A DNA stretch of 64,000 bases. It comes from Dyadobacter crusticola DSM 16708 (GTDB taxonomy: Bacteria; Bacteroidota; Bacteroidia; Cytophagales; Spirosomataceae). The notes beneath the pieces are model-generated. The model was not told the DNA's origin and did not search any database. It saw nothing but the letters and a program-made list of their open reading frames with translations. Positions 9,493-16,974 of the stretch are shown here, piece after piece (position 1 is the first letter of the stretch; each line of letters begins with the position of its first letter). The stretch spans positions 124,001 to 188,000 of the forward strand of contig NZ_JNJB01000011.1 in the NCBI RefSeq assembly GCF_000701505.1, written 5' to 3'. The translations under genes and the position numbers were made by a program.

Positions 9493-9511
9493 AGCTATCA
9501 GTTTTAAGCAT

Positions 9512-10618
9512 TTACAGGTAATTTTCCTCTTTTAAGAAAGTATCAATGAGAATCGGTTTCGGAAGCGTTTCTATCTGATCCTTTGTGTAAAAAGTCAAGC
9601 CTGTCGGCAATTCTATTGTATTGTCTGCGGAAATTTCCAGCCACCAGAAGCGTACCCGCAGCCGCTGGTGCGTGAGAATGTGCGTGTATACTTTTGTGAA
9701 GAGTTTGAGCTGTCCGCTTTGAAGTAAACTAAATGGAAAAACGCCACCCAACAACTCTTCCGGATCAGTTACCGGATCTTTGGTTTCGGCAAGATGGAAA
9801 TCGTACAAACCTTGCCAGATATCCTTACTTCCCCGCTCCTTCATCGCCAGCTTTTCGCCCGATTGGATCACTAGATAGTTTAGGTATCTATGCTTTACCT
9901 TCAACTTTTTGACTTTAACCGGAAGCTGGTTTTGCATGTTGTGCGCAAATGCAAAGCATATATCCGTAAATGGACAGATGTGGCAGGCCGGTGAAACCGG
10001 AACACATTGCAATGCACCAAACTCGATCATCGCCTGGTTGTAAGTAGCAGGATCATCGGCAGGTACCAGCTTACCAGCAAGCAATGCAAACTCCTTCTTG
10101 CCCTCATTGCCCAGCATATCAGATTGGATCCCGAAAATCCGGGACATAACGCGGTACACATTCCCGTCGATCGCGGCCACCCGCTCGTCGAATGAAAAAG
10201 AGGCAATTGCAGCTGCTGTATAAGCGCCCAGTCCTTTGAGCTTTAAAAGTTTCGCAGCAGTTGCGGGAAAAGCGCCGCCATATTCCGCTACAACCTGCCT
10301 GGCGGTGAAATGCATATTCCTGGCGCGGGAGTAGTACCCTAACCCCTGCCACAAACGCAGCACATCACGTTCGTCGGCATTGGCCAGGTCGAAAACCGTT
10401 GGAAAATAAAGGAGGAATTTCTCGTAATAAGGCATTCCCTGAGCTACCCGGGTCTGTTGCAGGATGATTTCTGACAACCAAATTTTATATGGGTCTTTGG
10501 TTTCCCGCCAGGGCAGCTGTCTATGATTTTTTATATACCATGATTTTAATTTTTTGTTAAAACTCGTTATCAGGTCAGGATCAGGGTTCAATATATTTTC
10601 GTCATTAGAGACTGTCAT
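9512..10618 (-). CDS. mutY: A/G-specific adenine DNA glycosylase MutY
   Basis: 368 residues. The catalytic glutamate is in SEIILQQTRV; the helix-hairpin-helix with its catalytic aspartate reads LKLKGLGAYTAAAIAS then AAIDGNVYRV; the [4Fe-4S] cluster cysteines follow the pattern C-x6-C-x2-C-x5-C in CVPVSPACHICPFTDIC (around residue 210). The C-terminal third is the NUDIX-like domain that reads 8-oxoguanine opposite adenine. The enzyme removes A mispaired with 8-oxoG. The gene is divergent from the HU gene across a 132-bp spacer and is followed at 19 bp by the PhyH gene. A conserved neighbour of ssb and gldE in the phylum. Confidence 0.97.
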   Translation of the reverse strand: MTVSNDENILNPDPDLITSFNKKLKSWYIKNHRQLPWRETKDPYKIWLSEIILQQTRVAQGMPYYEKFLLYFPTVFDLANADERDVLRLWQGLGYYSRARNMHFTARQVVAEYGGAFPATAAKLLKLKGLGAYTAAAIASFSFDERVAAIDGNVYRVMSRIFGIQSDMLGNEGKKEFALLAGKLVPADDPATYNQAMIEFGALQCVPVSPACHICPFTDICFAFAHNMQNQLPVKVKKLKVKHRYLNYLVIQSGEKLAMKERGSKDIWQGLYDFHLAETKDPVTDPEELLGGVFPFSLLQSGQLKLFTKVYTHILTHQRLRVRFWWLEISADNTIELPTGLTFYTKDQIETLPKPILIDTFLKEENYL

Positions 10619-10663
10619 TTAATCAATTAGAAAAAAAATGAAATTGTCGTTCTTTTAAATTCT

Positions 10664-10684
10664 GGTAAAATTACCGTACCTTTG
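10664..10684 (+). promoter_or_regulatory. Bacteroidota -7 box upstream of the HU gene, abutted by an inverted repeat
   Basis: TACCTTTG at 10677-10684 fits the Bacteroidota -7 consensus TAnnTTTG. I see no clear TTG -33 element 17-23 bp upstream. GGTAA-AA-TTACC (10664-10675) ends one base before the -7 box and could be an operator. Transcription would start around 10690, leaving a leader of about 60 nt before the GTG start at 10751. Confidence 0.5.
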
Positions 10685-10750
10685 TGTTCCCAAAATTCAG
10701 AGGAGTAAGTAAATAAATGAAATAATATCCACTTAAAGTAAACAATCAAA

Positions 10751-11056
10751 GTGACTAAGGCAGACGTAATCGCACAGATTTCTGAAAAAACAGGTGTTGA
10801 CAAAGGCGACGTTCAGCAAACGCTGGAATCGTTCTTCACCGTGGTAAAGGATTCCCTTTCTGAGGGCGAAAACCTTTATGTTAGAGGGTTTGGTAGTTTT
10901 ATTAATAAAAAACGTGCGCGTAAGGTTGCCCGTAATATTTCGAAGGGAACTTCAATGATTATTGACGAGCATTTCGTACCTAGCTTCAAACCTGCCAAGG
11001 TCTTCGTTGAACAGGTTAAGGAAAGTGACAAACTAAAAGCAGTCGCTGAAAAGTAA
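10751..11056 (+). CDS. HU/IHF-family DNA-binding protein
   Basis: 101 residues from a GTG start. The family fold is clear: N-terminal helices TKADVIAQISEKTGVDKGDVQQTLESFF, then the signature VRGFGSFINKKRARKVARN, and a C-terminal PSFKPAKVF, matching the conserved PAFKAGK-type ending of HU/IHF. It bends and compacts DNA as a dimer. The longer C-terminal tail (VEQVKESDKLKAVAEK) is common in Bacteroidota members next to mutY. A GAGGAG purine run at 10700-10705 is too far (about 45 nt) to serve the GTG; it instead precedes an ATG-AAA-TAA minimal ORF at 10717-10725. The gene is divergent from mutY and is followed by a TPR protein gene 27 bp downstream. Confidence 0.95.
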   Translation: MTKADVIAQISEKTGVDKGDVQQTLESFFTVVKDSLSEGENLYVRGFGSFINKKRARKVARNISKGTSMIIDEHFVPSFKPAKVFVEQVKESDKLKAVAEK

Positions 11057-11083
11057 TTTACCTGCCCCCCAGGTTATAATGTT

Positions 11084-11923
11084 ATGAAAAAATCCATTTT
11101 CCTTTCTTGTGTACTTGCAGTTGCTCTTGTCGGAACGCTTTTCAGTCTTCCCAAAAGTGTTGTGAATACAAAAAGCAAAGAAGTGGACCAGGAGAAAACC
11201 CAGACTGCTTCGGCTTCAACCGGAAGTGCGTCTGAAACATCTCCAAAGCATGATGGAGCCGCTTTGACTCCCGATCAGCAAAAAACGGTTGATCGGCTCC
11301 GAAGCGGCTTCAATCAGGCAAATGCAAAAGAAAAGATCTCCTCTGGGCTGCAATTGTCTGATAAGTTTGCTGAATTCCAGAAATTTGACAGTGCTGCATT
11401 TTATGCGGAACAAGTAGCTGTTTTAGCTCCTACTGCCGAAAATTTCCTTCGCACCGGCGATCGCTACTATGAAGCTTACGGCTTTGCAGTAGATGATCAG
11501 AAGGCGAAAAATTTGGGTGCTAAAACGAGGGAATTTTATCAAAAAGCATTGGATCAAAATCCTGGCCTGCTTGCTGCAAAGTCGAACATGGCCATGACTT
11601 ACGTGAACACAGAAAATCCGATGCAGGGTATTTTGATGCTGCGTGAAGTGCTGGATACAGATCCAACCAATGAACTGGCGCTCTTCAATCTGGGTATACT
11701 ATCCCTGAGGTCGAACCAGTACTCGAAAGCTGCTGACAGGTTCAGACAGATTTTGACGAACAATCCGGCGAATACCAAGGCTAAGTTTTATCTTGGTCTG
11801 ACGCTGGTTGAGCTTGGCGACAAGGAGCAGGCGCGTAAAGTACTTGCAGAGGTTAAGAAAGAAGAAAAAGATCCGGTCATTCAGCAAGCCGTCGGTGAGC
11901 TGGAAGGTCGCCTGAACAATTGA
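11084..11923 (+). CDS. Membrane-anchored or periplasmic tetratricopeptide-repeat protein
   Basis: 279 residues. A hydrophobic N-terminal segment (SIFLSCVLAVALVGTLFSL) acts as signal anchor or uncleaved signal; a Ser/Thr/Lys-rich linker follows to about residue 60. The rest is helical with TPR-type repeats, e.g. REFYQKALDQNPGLLAAKSN, NELALFNLGILSLRSNQYSK, and NTKAKFYLGLTLVELGDKEQ. TPR proteins are scaffolds; no catalytic motif is seen. It is placed between the HU and rng genes, a neighbourhood that I recall as recurrent in Bacteroidetes, but no specific function is known to me. Likely co-transcribed with the HU gene upstream (27 bp) and the micro-protein gene downstream (48 bp). Confidence 0.85.
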   Translation: MKKSIFLSCVLAVALVGTLFSLPKSVVNTKSKEVDQEKTQTASASTGSASETSPKHDGAALTPDQQKTVDRLRSGFNQANAKEKISSGLQLSDKFAEFQKFDSAAFYAEQVAVLAPTAENFLRTGDRYYEAYGFAVDDQKAKNLGAKTREFYQKALDQNPGLLAAKSNMAMTYVNTENPMQGILMLREVLDTDPTNELALFNLGILSLRSNQYSKAADRFRQILTNNPANTKAKFYLGLTLVELGDKEQARKVLAEVKKEEKDPVIQQAVGELEGRLNN

Positions 11924-11971
11924 TCCACAACGAATAAGAGAATTAATTTTTTATTATAAACGACATAAATT

Positions 11972-12061
11972 ATGCCTTGCGGAAAGAAAAGAAAAAGACA
12001 TAAGATTTCAACTCACAAGAGAAAGAAGAGACTTAGAAAGAACAGACATAAGAAGAAATAA
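11972..12061 (+). CDS. 29-residue highly basic micro-protein, COX24/AURKAIP1-like
   Basis: ATG at 11972 to TAA at 12059-12061 encodes 29 residues beginning MPCGKKRKRHKIS and ending NRHKKK; 18 of 29 are Lys, Arg or His. Very similar short proteins occur throughout Bacteroidota and are annotated as AURKAIP1/COX24-domain proteins; the mitochondrial relative (mS38) is a ribosomal protein, so an association with ribosomal RNA is a fair inference, not something shown here. The gene is followed 5 nt later by a strong terminator hairpin, which supports it as the last gene of the HU-TPR transcript. The composition, with 24 of 29 codons ending in A, G or purine-rich runs, is unlike its neighbours, but that reflects the Lys/Arg content. 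Confidence 0.85.
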   Translation: MPCGKKRKRHKISTHKRKKRLRKNRHKKK

Positions 12062-12066
12062 TTAAT

Positions 12067-12100
12067 ATGACCGGATTTTTCATAAAGATCCGGTCATCCT
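12067..12100 (+). terminator. Intrinsic terminator-like hairpin after the micro-protein gene
   Basis: Perfect 10-bp stem ATGACCGGAT (12067-12076) with ATCCGGTCAT (12088-12097), 11-nt loop. The following bases (CCTTCTTC) are pyrimidine-rich but lack a pure T-run, so termination efficiency is uncertain. It closes the HU-TPR-micro-protein unit and separates it from rng. Confidence 0.65.
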
Positions 12101-12107
12101 TCTTCAC

Positions 12108-12115
12108 TACATTTG
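12108..12115 (+). promoter_or_regulatory. Putative -7 promoter box for rng
   Basis: TACATTTG matches TAnnTTTG and sits just after the terminator hairpin, 74 bp before the rng start. No convincing -33 TTG at the expected distance. Confidence 0.4.
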
Positions 12116-12189
12116 CAATACCCCTTTTCATTTCCTGGAAAGCGGGCGGTTAAGTATCAACATTATATAGCCATTCAGTTGGTTGAACA

Positions 12190-13752
12190 TTGAGTAACGA
12201 ATTACTAATCAATTCTACTCAAAAGGGAGAACGTATAGCCCTTTTGCAGGATAAACGTCTTTTAGAATATCACGTCGAAACGCCGGATCAAAGCTTTACC
12301 GTAGGAGATATCTACCTTGGTACTGTCAGAAAGCTGGTTGCAGGGCTCAATGCCGCTTTTGTTGATGTGGGCTTTGAAAAAGATGCATTTCTGCATTACC
12401 TTGATCTGGGTCCCAATATCAACTCCCTTAACAAACTCACCAAAGACGTTATATCCAAGAAGGCCAATTCCGGCAAGCTCAATAATTTCAAGATGGAGCC
12501 GGAAATTGAGAAGCTTGGTAAAATTGATAAGGTACTTTCCAAAAACCAGCCCATTCTCGTTCAGATTGTCAAAGAGCCTATTTCTACAAAAGGTCCGCGA
12601 CTTTCTTGCGATATCTCCATTGCAGGCCGCTACATTGTACTGGTGCCTTTCTCCAACTCGGTTAACCTATCTAAGAAGATTACCGACAAACAGGAAAGGA
12701 ACCGTTTGCAAAGGCTGATGTCTTCCATTAAACCTCAGAACTTCGGTGTTATTATCCGGACTGTGGCTACCGGAAAAGACGTGGACGAGCTCAACAGGGA
12801 CTTGCAGGACTGTCTTGATAAGTGGGAAAACGGTATCAAAAACCTGCGCGACGCGAAGCCTCGTGACCGCATTATAGGTGAAATGAACCGCGCATCTTCC
12901 ATTATCCGGGATATGCTCAATGAATCATTCGACAGCATTACAGTTGATTCGAAGGATGTTTACGAAGATATCAAAGCCTATATCCACAATATCGCGCCTG
13001 ACAAGGAGAACATCCTGAGGCTGCATAATGGAAAAAATAAGCTGTTTGAACAGTTTGGGCTTGAAAAGCAGATCAAGTCGCTTTTTGGAAGGTCAGTAAG
13101 CTTGCCAAATGGCGGTTACCTGATTATCGAACATACCGAGGCTTTGCACGTTATTGATGTAAACAGCGGTAATAAGTCCAACTCCGAGGAAGATCAGGAA
13201 GCTACTGCATTAAGTGTAAACCTGGAAGCTGCCAAAGAAATTGCCCGCCAGCTTCGTTTACGCGATATGGGCGGAATTATCGTAGTCGATTTCATTGACA
13301 TGAAGAAAGCGGAAAACAAACGCGTTCTTTTTGATACGATGCGCGACGAGATGAAAGGCGACCGCTCAAAATACACGGTTCTTCCACTTTCAAAATTCGG
13401 TCTGCTCCAAATTACACGTCAGCGTGTGAGGCCGGAAATGAACATCGTTACCCGCGAAACCTGCCCTACCTGCGGCGGAACGGGCACGATTCAGGCAAGT
13501 ATCCTTGTTTCTGATGTGATCGCAAATAATCTGGATTACATTCTTACCAAACAGAATGAGCGGGGCATAACAATTTCGCTTCACCCGTTCCTGCATTCCT
13601 ACTTTACAAAAGGGTTGATGTCAGAGCAGATGAAATGGTTTTTCCATTACAAAACCTGGGTTAAATTGACCAAGGATAGCTCTTTGGGAGTAGTGGATTT
13701 CAAGTTTCACAACCGGTATGGGGAAGAAATTGAGATTGTGCCGGTGAACTAG
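12190..13752 (+). CDS. rng: Ribonuclease E/G family endoribonuclease (RNase G-like)
   Basis: 520 residues from a TTG start (MSNELLINSTQKGERIALLQ). An S1 RNA-binding domain covers about residues 35-135 (GDIYLGTVRKLVAGLNAAFVDVG). The catalytic DNase I-like subdomain contains the metal-binding aspartates in HVIDVNSGNKS and GGIIVVDFIDM, and the Zn-link cysteines are in CPTCGGTG near residue 428. The length and absence of a long C-terminal scaffold fit RNase G rather than RNase E. It cleaves single-stranded AU-rich RNA and matures 16S rRNA 5' ends. It stands alone after a terminator. Immediately after the stop are three tandem GGCTTTC heptamers. Confidence 0.95.
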   Translation: MSNELLINSTQKGERIALLQDKRLLEYHVETPDQSFTVGDIYLGTVRKLVAGLNAAFVDVGFEKDAFLHYLDLGPNINSLNKLTKDVISKKANSGKLNNFKMEPEIEKLGKIDKVLSKNQPILVQIVKEPISTKGPRLSCDISIAGRYIVLVPFSNSVNLSKKITDKQERNRLQRLMSSIKPQNFGVIIRTVATGKDVDELNRDLQDCLDKWENGIKNLRDAKPRDRIIGEMNRASSIIRDMLNESFDSITVDSKDVYEDIKAYIHNIAPDKENILRLHNGKNKLFEQFGLEKQIKSLFGRSVSLPNGGYLIIEHTEALHVIDVNSGNKSNSEEDQEATALSVNLEAAKEIARQLRLRDMGGIIVVDFIDMKKAENKRVLFDTMRDEMKGDRSKYTVLPLSKFGLLQITRQRVRPEMNIVTRETCPTCGGTGTIQASILVSDVIANNLDYILTKQNERGITISLHPFLHSYFTKGLMSEQMKWFFHYKTWVKLTKDSSLGVVDFKFHNRYGEEIEIVPVN

Positions 13753-13775
13753 GCTTTCGGCTTTCGGCTTTCGGC
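13752..13775. repeat. Tandem heptamer GGCTTTC x3
   Basis: GGCTTTC is repeated three times in perfect tandem from 13752, starting on the last base of the rng stop codon (TAG 13750-13752), then GGCGG. A short slippage-prone tract between convergent rng and the crotonase gene. Confidence 0.8.
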
Positions 13776-13781
13776 GGTCAA

Positions 13782-14615
13782 CTATTTTCCTTTCCAGCTT
13801 GGTTCTCTTTTTTCTTTGAAAGCTAGTACACCTTCTTTTGCATCTTCGCTTTGTAGCAAAGCTTCCAATTGTCCTTTCAGGAATGTGTGCCGATCGCTTT
13901 CGGGTACATGTTTCATTTGCTGAAATGCTGAAATACCAGCTTTAATCGCCAGAGGCGCATTTGCACAAATCAAATCGGCGAGTGCATCCACTTCAAAGTC
14001 AATCTCTTCCTCTGCCTCAATTGCAGTTATCAAACCAAAGTCAAGCGCCTCACCTGCAGTGTAGCCCCGCCCTGTTATCGCCAGTTCAAGCGCTTTTCGC
14101 TCAGGAACAATCTTCGCCAAAGACGCCATAACCTGCATTGGCCAGATACCCCGTTTTACTTCTGGCAGACTGAAAATCGCACCAGGGGTACTCACCACAA
14201 AAGTACAGCCGCATATAATCAGGAAACCGCCGGCCAAGACAGCACCTTCCACTTTCGCGATAGCTGGTTTTAGCAATGCGTCAAATGCATCACCCAGGCG
14301 AGCATCCTCGCGTATTTTAGGTAAAGTAGGATTCTGTTGATTCACAGTGGCGTCGTGAAATGCATTCAAGTCTGCGCCGGCGCAAAAAACCTTTCCTGCT
14401 GCCTGCACAACCACGCATCTCACTTCCCGCTCGTAATGCGCATAAGCCAACGCATAGATAATCTCCTCCGCCATTGTTGGCGTGAATGCATTTCTCTTCT
14501 CGGGCCGGTTTAATGTAATAGTAAAAATATGTCCGGTCAATGTAGCTGTGATGTACATAAACCGGACATGATGGAAAGACTTGATATCTTCTTCGGAGTA
14601 GAATTCCATTGCCAA
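13782..14615 (-). CDS. Enoyl-CoA hydratase/isomerase (crotonase) family protein
   Basis: 277 residues from the first ATG; an alternative start at Met20 (14558) gives MYITATLTGHIFTITLNRPE, closer to the usual crotonase N-terminus. LNRPEKRNAF and the oxyanion segment FCAGADLNAF are clear. The second oxyanion segment reads GAVLAGGFLIICGCTFVVS, where the first catalytic glutamate of true hydratases (GGxxE) is replaced; the second Glu is kept in FSLPEVKRG. Single-Glu crotonases include methylglutaconyl-CoA hydratases and isomerases, so the reaction is uncertain. It lies 32 bp downstream of the ArgE-type gene on the same strand. A 9-bp inverted repeat (14529-14537/14561-14569) spans the Met20 codon. 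Confidence 0.85.
   Translation of the reverse strand: MAMEFYSEEDIKSFHHVRFMYITATLTGHIFTITLNRPEKRNAFTPTMAEEIIYALAYAHYEREVRCVVVQAAGKVFCAGADLNAFHDATVNQQNPTLPKIREDARLGDAFDALLKPAIAKVEGAVLAGGFLIICGCTFVVSTPGAIFSLPEVKRGIWPMQVMASLAKIVPERKALELAITGRGYTAGEALDFGLITAIEAEEEIDFEVDALADLICANAPLAIKAGISAFQQMKHVPESDRHTFLKGQLEALLQSEDAKEGVLAFKEKREPSWKGK
14529..14569 (-). other. Inverted repeat enclosing the alternative start codon of the crotonase gene
   Basis: ATGTCCGGT (14529-14537) and ACCGGACAT (14561-14569) are perfect 9-bp arms with a 23-nt loop. On the minus-strand transcript the Met20 AUG (14558-14556) falls inside the loop next to the stem. If Met20 is the true start, this hairpin could influence translation; if not, it is internal to the coding region. 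Confidence 0.5.
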
Positions 14616-14647
14616 ACAATTAGGTTAACCTCGGCAATTATAGCAAA

Positions 14648-15730
14648 TTATTGGATTACAACTCCTTCAATCATTTTTATATACTGTATGATCCCCTCTC
14701 CGATTTCATGAACGTAAATGAACTCGTCGGCACTGTGTGATCTGGCAGAATGGCCGGGGCCCATTTTGAGCGAAGGGCAGTCCAGGAGCGCCTGATCCGA
14801 AGTAGTGGGCGATCCGTAAGTTTCACGTCCCAGCTTCAATCCTTCAAACACAATCGGGTGCTCAATGGGAATACTTGAAGGCCGCAAGCGGATAGAACGT
14901 GGCACTACTTCAGACTGGATATTTTCCTGAATTTCGCTAATCACCTCCTCTAAAGTGTATTGGTCTGTCACCCGCACATCAACCGTAAACACGCAGGTAT
15001 CGGGCACCACATTGTGCTGCGTACCTGCATTGATAATGGTTACCGACATTTTGATCGGCCCCAGCGTAGGCGAAACTTTTGGGAACTGGTATTTAGTGAT
15101 CCATTCGATATCTTTCAATGCTTTGTAGATTGCATTTTCACCCTCCTCTCGCGCCGCGTGGCCCGACTTACCTTTGGCGGTACAATCAAGTACAAGCAGC
15201 CCTTTTTCTGCAACAGCCAAATGCATTTCAGTAGGTTCGCCAACGATCGCAAATGAAATTTCCGGCAGCAACGGTGCAACAAGTTCAAGACCTTCTTTAC
15301 CGGATATCTCCTCCTCGGCCGTAGTCGCAATGATTATGTTGTAAGCTAAATTCTCACGATCATAGAAATAGCAAAAAGTGGCAATTAGCGCTACCAAGCA
15401 ACCGCCTGCATCATTACTGCCCAGTCCAAACAGCTTTCCATCTTCCTCAATCGCCTGAAAAGGATCAAGTGTCCAGGATTTGTTTGGCTTAACTGTATCG
15501 TGATGTGAGTTTAGGAGAATAGTAGGCTTGCTTTCGTCGAAATGAAGGTTTTTTGCCCAGATATTGTTCTTTAATCTTTCAAAGGGAATTCCTTTTTTTT
15601 CAAAAAATTCTTCCAGCAAAAGCGCAGTTCCGGCTTCCTCTTTGCTAAACGAAGGTGTTTCGATCAGGCTCTTCAAAAGTGAGATCGCCTCATCTGTCAA
15701 TATTTGTATTTGTTCCGCAGTTTTTACCAT
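14648..15730 (-). CDS. argE: M20-family deacylase, ArgE-type (N-acylcitrulline/N-acylornithine deacetylase)
   Basis: 360 residues from the ATG at 15730 (MVKTAEQIQIL); a longer frame exists but this start overlaps the proA stop as ATGGTAA, a typical coupled junction. Zinc ligands of the M20 fold are visible: NSHHDTVKP (H and D), GSNDAGGCL (bridging D), the catalytic TTAEEEISG glutamates, GEPTE, and the final SHSADEF histidine. The dimerisation domain is in the middle (KSGHAAREEGENAIYKAL). Because the window has an N-acylornithine carbamoyltransferase gene, the likely substrate is N-acetyl- or N-succinyl-citrulline, giving citrulline for ArgG; this is inference from pathway logic. It is the third gene of proB-proA-argE on the minus strand. 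Confidence 0.85.
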   Translation of the reverse strand: MVKTAEQIQILTDEAISLLKSLIETPSFSKEEAGTALLLEEFFEKKGIPFERLKNNIWAKNLHFDESKPTILLNSHHDTVKPNKSWTLDPFQAIEEDGKLFGLGSNDAGGCLVALIATFCYFYDRENLAYNIIIATTAEEEISGKEGLELVAPLLPEISFAIVGEPTEMHLAVAEKGLLVLDCTAKGKSGHAAREEGENAIYKALKDIEWITKYQFPKVSPTLGPIKMSVTIINAGTQHNVVPDTCVFTVDVRVTDQYTLEEVISEIQENIQSEVVPRSIRLRPSSIPIEHPIVFEGLKLGRETYGSPTTSDQALLDCPSLKMGPGHSARSHSADEFIYVHEIGEGIIQYIKMIEGVVIQ

Positions 15731-16974
15731 CTTACCTGTCCATCCCCTTTGACAATCCATTTCTCAGTCACTAGTTTCTCCAATGCAAATGGGCCGCGGG
15801 CATGTAATTTTTGAGTTGAAATTCCTATTTCGGCGCCTAATGCAAATACAGCACCGTCCGTGAAACGCGTCGAGGCATTCGCATAAACAGCTGCCGCGTC
15901 TACTTCTTTTAAAAACCGGTCAATCGCATTTTCATCTTTCGAGATAATTGCTTCTGAATGCCGGGAAGAAAATGTTCGGATGTGTTCCAAGGCCGAATCA
16001 AGTCCATCCACCACCTTTACGGAGCACTTATAATCCAGAAACTCGCGTCCAAAATCCTCCGCCTGCGCTTTTTGCAAGAAAGGATAACCTGCTTCTTCGA
16101 ACACGGGAAAGGAAATTTCATCCGCAAAAACCTCAACATTCCATTTGACAAACTCTTCTTTGAGTTTGGGCAGAAAAGCGTCCGCTACTTGCTGATCTAC
16201 TAAGATCGTGTCCAGTGAGTTACAAACCGACGGGCGTGAAACTTTTGCATTTATAACAATCGCAGCAGCTTTGTCCAGGTCGCTGGTTTTTTCGACATAT
16301 GTATGACAAACACCTGCACCGGTTTCAATGGTAGGTACCAAAGAATTTTCTCTCACGAACTTAATCAGACTTTCGGAGCCGCGGGGAATGATAATATCAA
16401 CAAAACGTGTGGCGGTAAGCAGCTCGCTGACAAACTTACGGTCAGTAGGCAAGAGCATCACTGCCGCAGGGTCAATACCGAATTTAGCCAGACTTTCGTG
16501 TATCAATCCGACCAAGCAAAGATTTGAATAATGCGCCTCCTTCCCGCCTTTCAAAACGCACGCATTTCCGGAGCGGAGGCAAAGTGCCGCCACGTCCAGG
16601 GTTACATTAGGGCGTGACTCGTAGATTACCCCCACGACCCCCAGCGGTACTGCAATTTTCTGTAAAGATAAACCTTGCTCTATGGTGCGTTCCAGCAAAA
16701 CAGCCCCGGCAGGATCCGGCAATGCTGCGACGTCACGCATACTTTGTGCGAGATCCTGAATGCGCTTTTCCGTCAGGAGCAATCTGTCTTTTTTGGGGTC
16801 AGCATCGTCCATTACCGCAAGATCTTTCTGGTTTTCGGCCATAATTGCCGCTGAACTTTCCAGAACTCTCGCCGCAAGATCAAGCAGCATTTCTGACTTG
16901 TGCGTACCATCCAGGTTACGCACCTGTGCCGATGCTTTTTGTGTTTCCTGTAAAAGGGGTAAGATCGATTCCAT
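15724..16974 (-). CDS. proA: Glutamate-5-semialdehyde dehydrogenase (gamma-glutamyl phosphate reductase)
   Basis: 416 residues. Aldehyde-dehydrogenase-type fold with family signatures IAVPLGVVGVIYESRPNVT, ALCLRSGNACVLKGGKEA, and the catalytic cysteine in VSRPSVCNSLDTIL (near residue 250). It reduces gamma-glutamyl phosphate to glutamate semialdehyde with NADPH, the second step of proline synthesis. Its start overlaps the proB stop by one base (TAATG) and its stop overlaps the argE start (ATGGTAA), so the three genes are translationally coupled. Confidence 0.97.
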   Translation of the reverse strand: MESILPLLQETQKASAQVRNLDGTHKSEMLLDLAARVLESSAAIMAENQKDLAVMDDADPKKDRLLLTEKRIQDLAQSMRDVAALPDPAGAVLLERTIEQGLSLQKIAVPLGVVGVIYESRPNVTLDVAALCLRSGNACVLKGGKEAHYSNLCLVGLIHESLAKFGIDPAAVMLLPTDRKFVSELLTATRFVDIIIPRGSESLIKFVRENSLVPTIETGAGVCHTYVEKTSDLDKAAAIVINAKVSRPSVCNSLDTILVDQQVADAFLPKLKEEFVKWNVEVFADEISFPVFEEAGYPFLQKAQAEDFGREFLDYKCSVKVVDGLDSALEHIRTFSSRHSEAIISKDENAIDRFLKEVDAAAVYANASTRFTDGAVFALGAEIGISTQKLHARGPFALEKLVTEKWIVKGDGQVRW

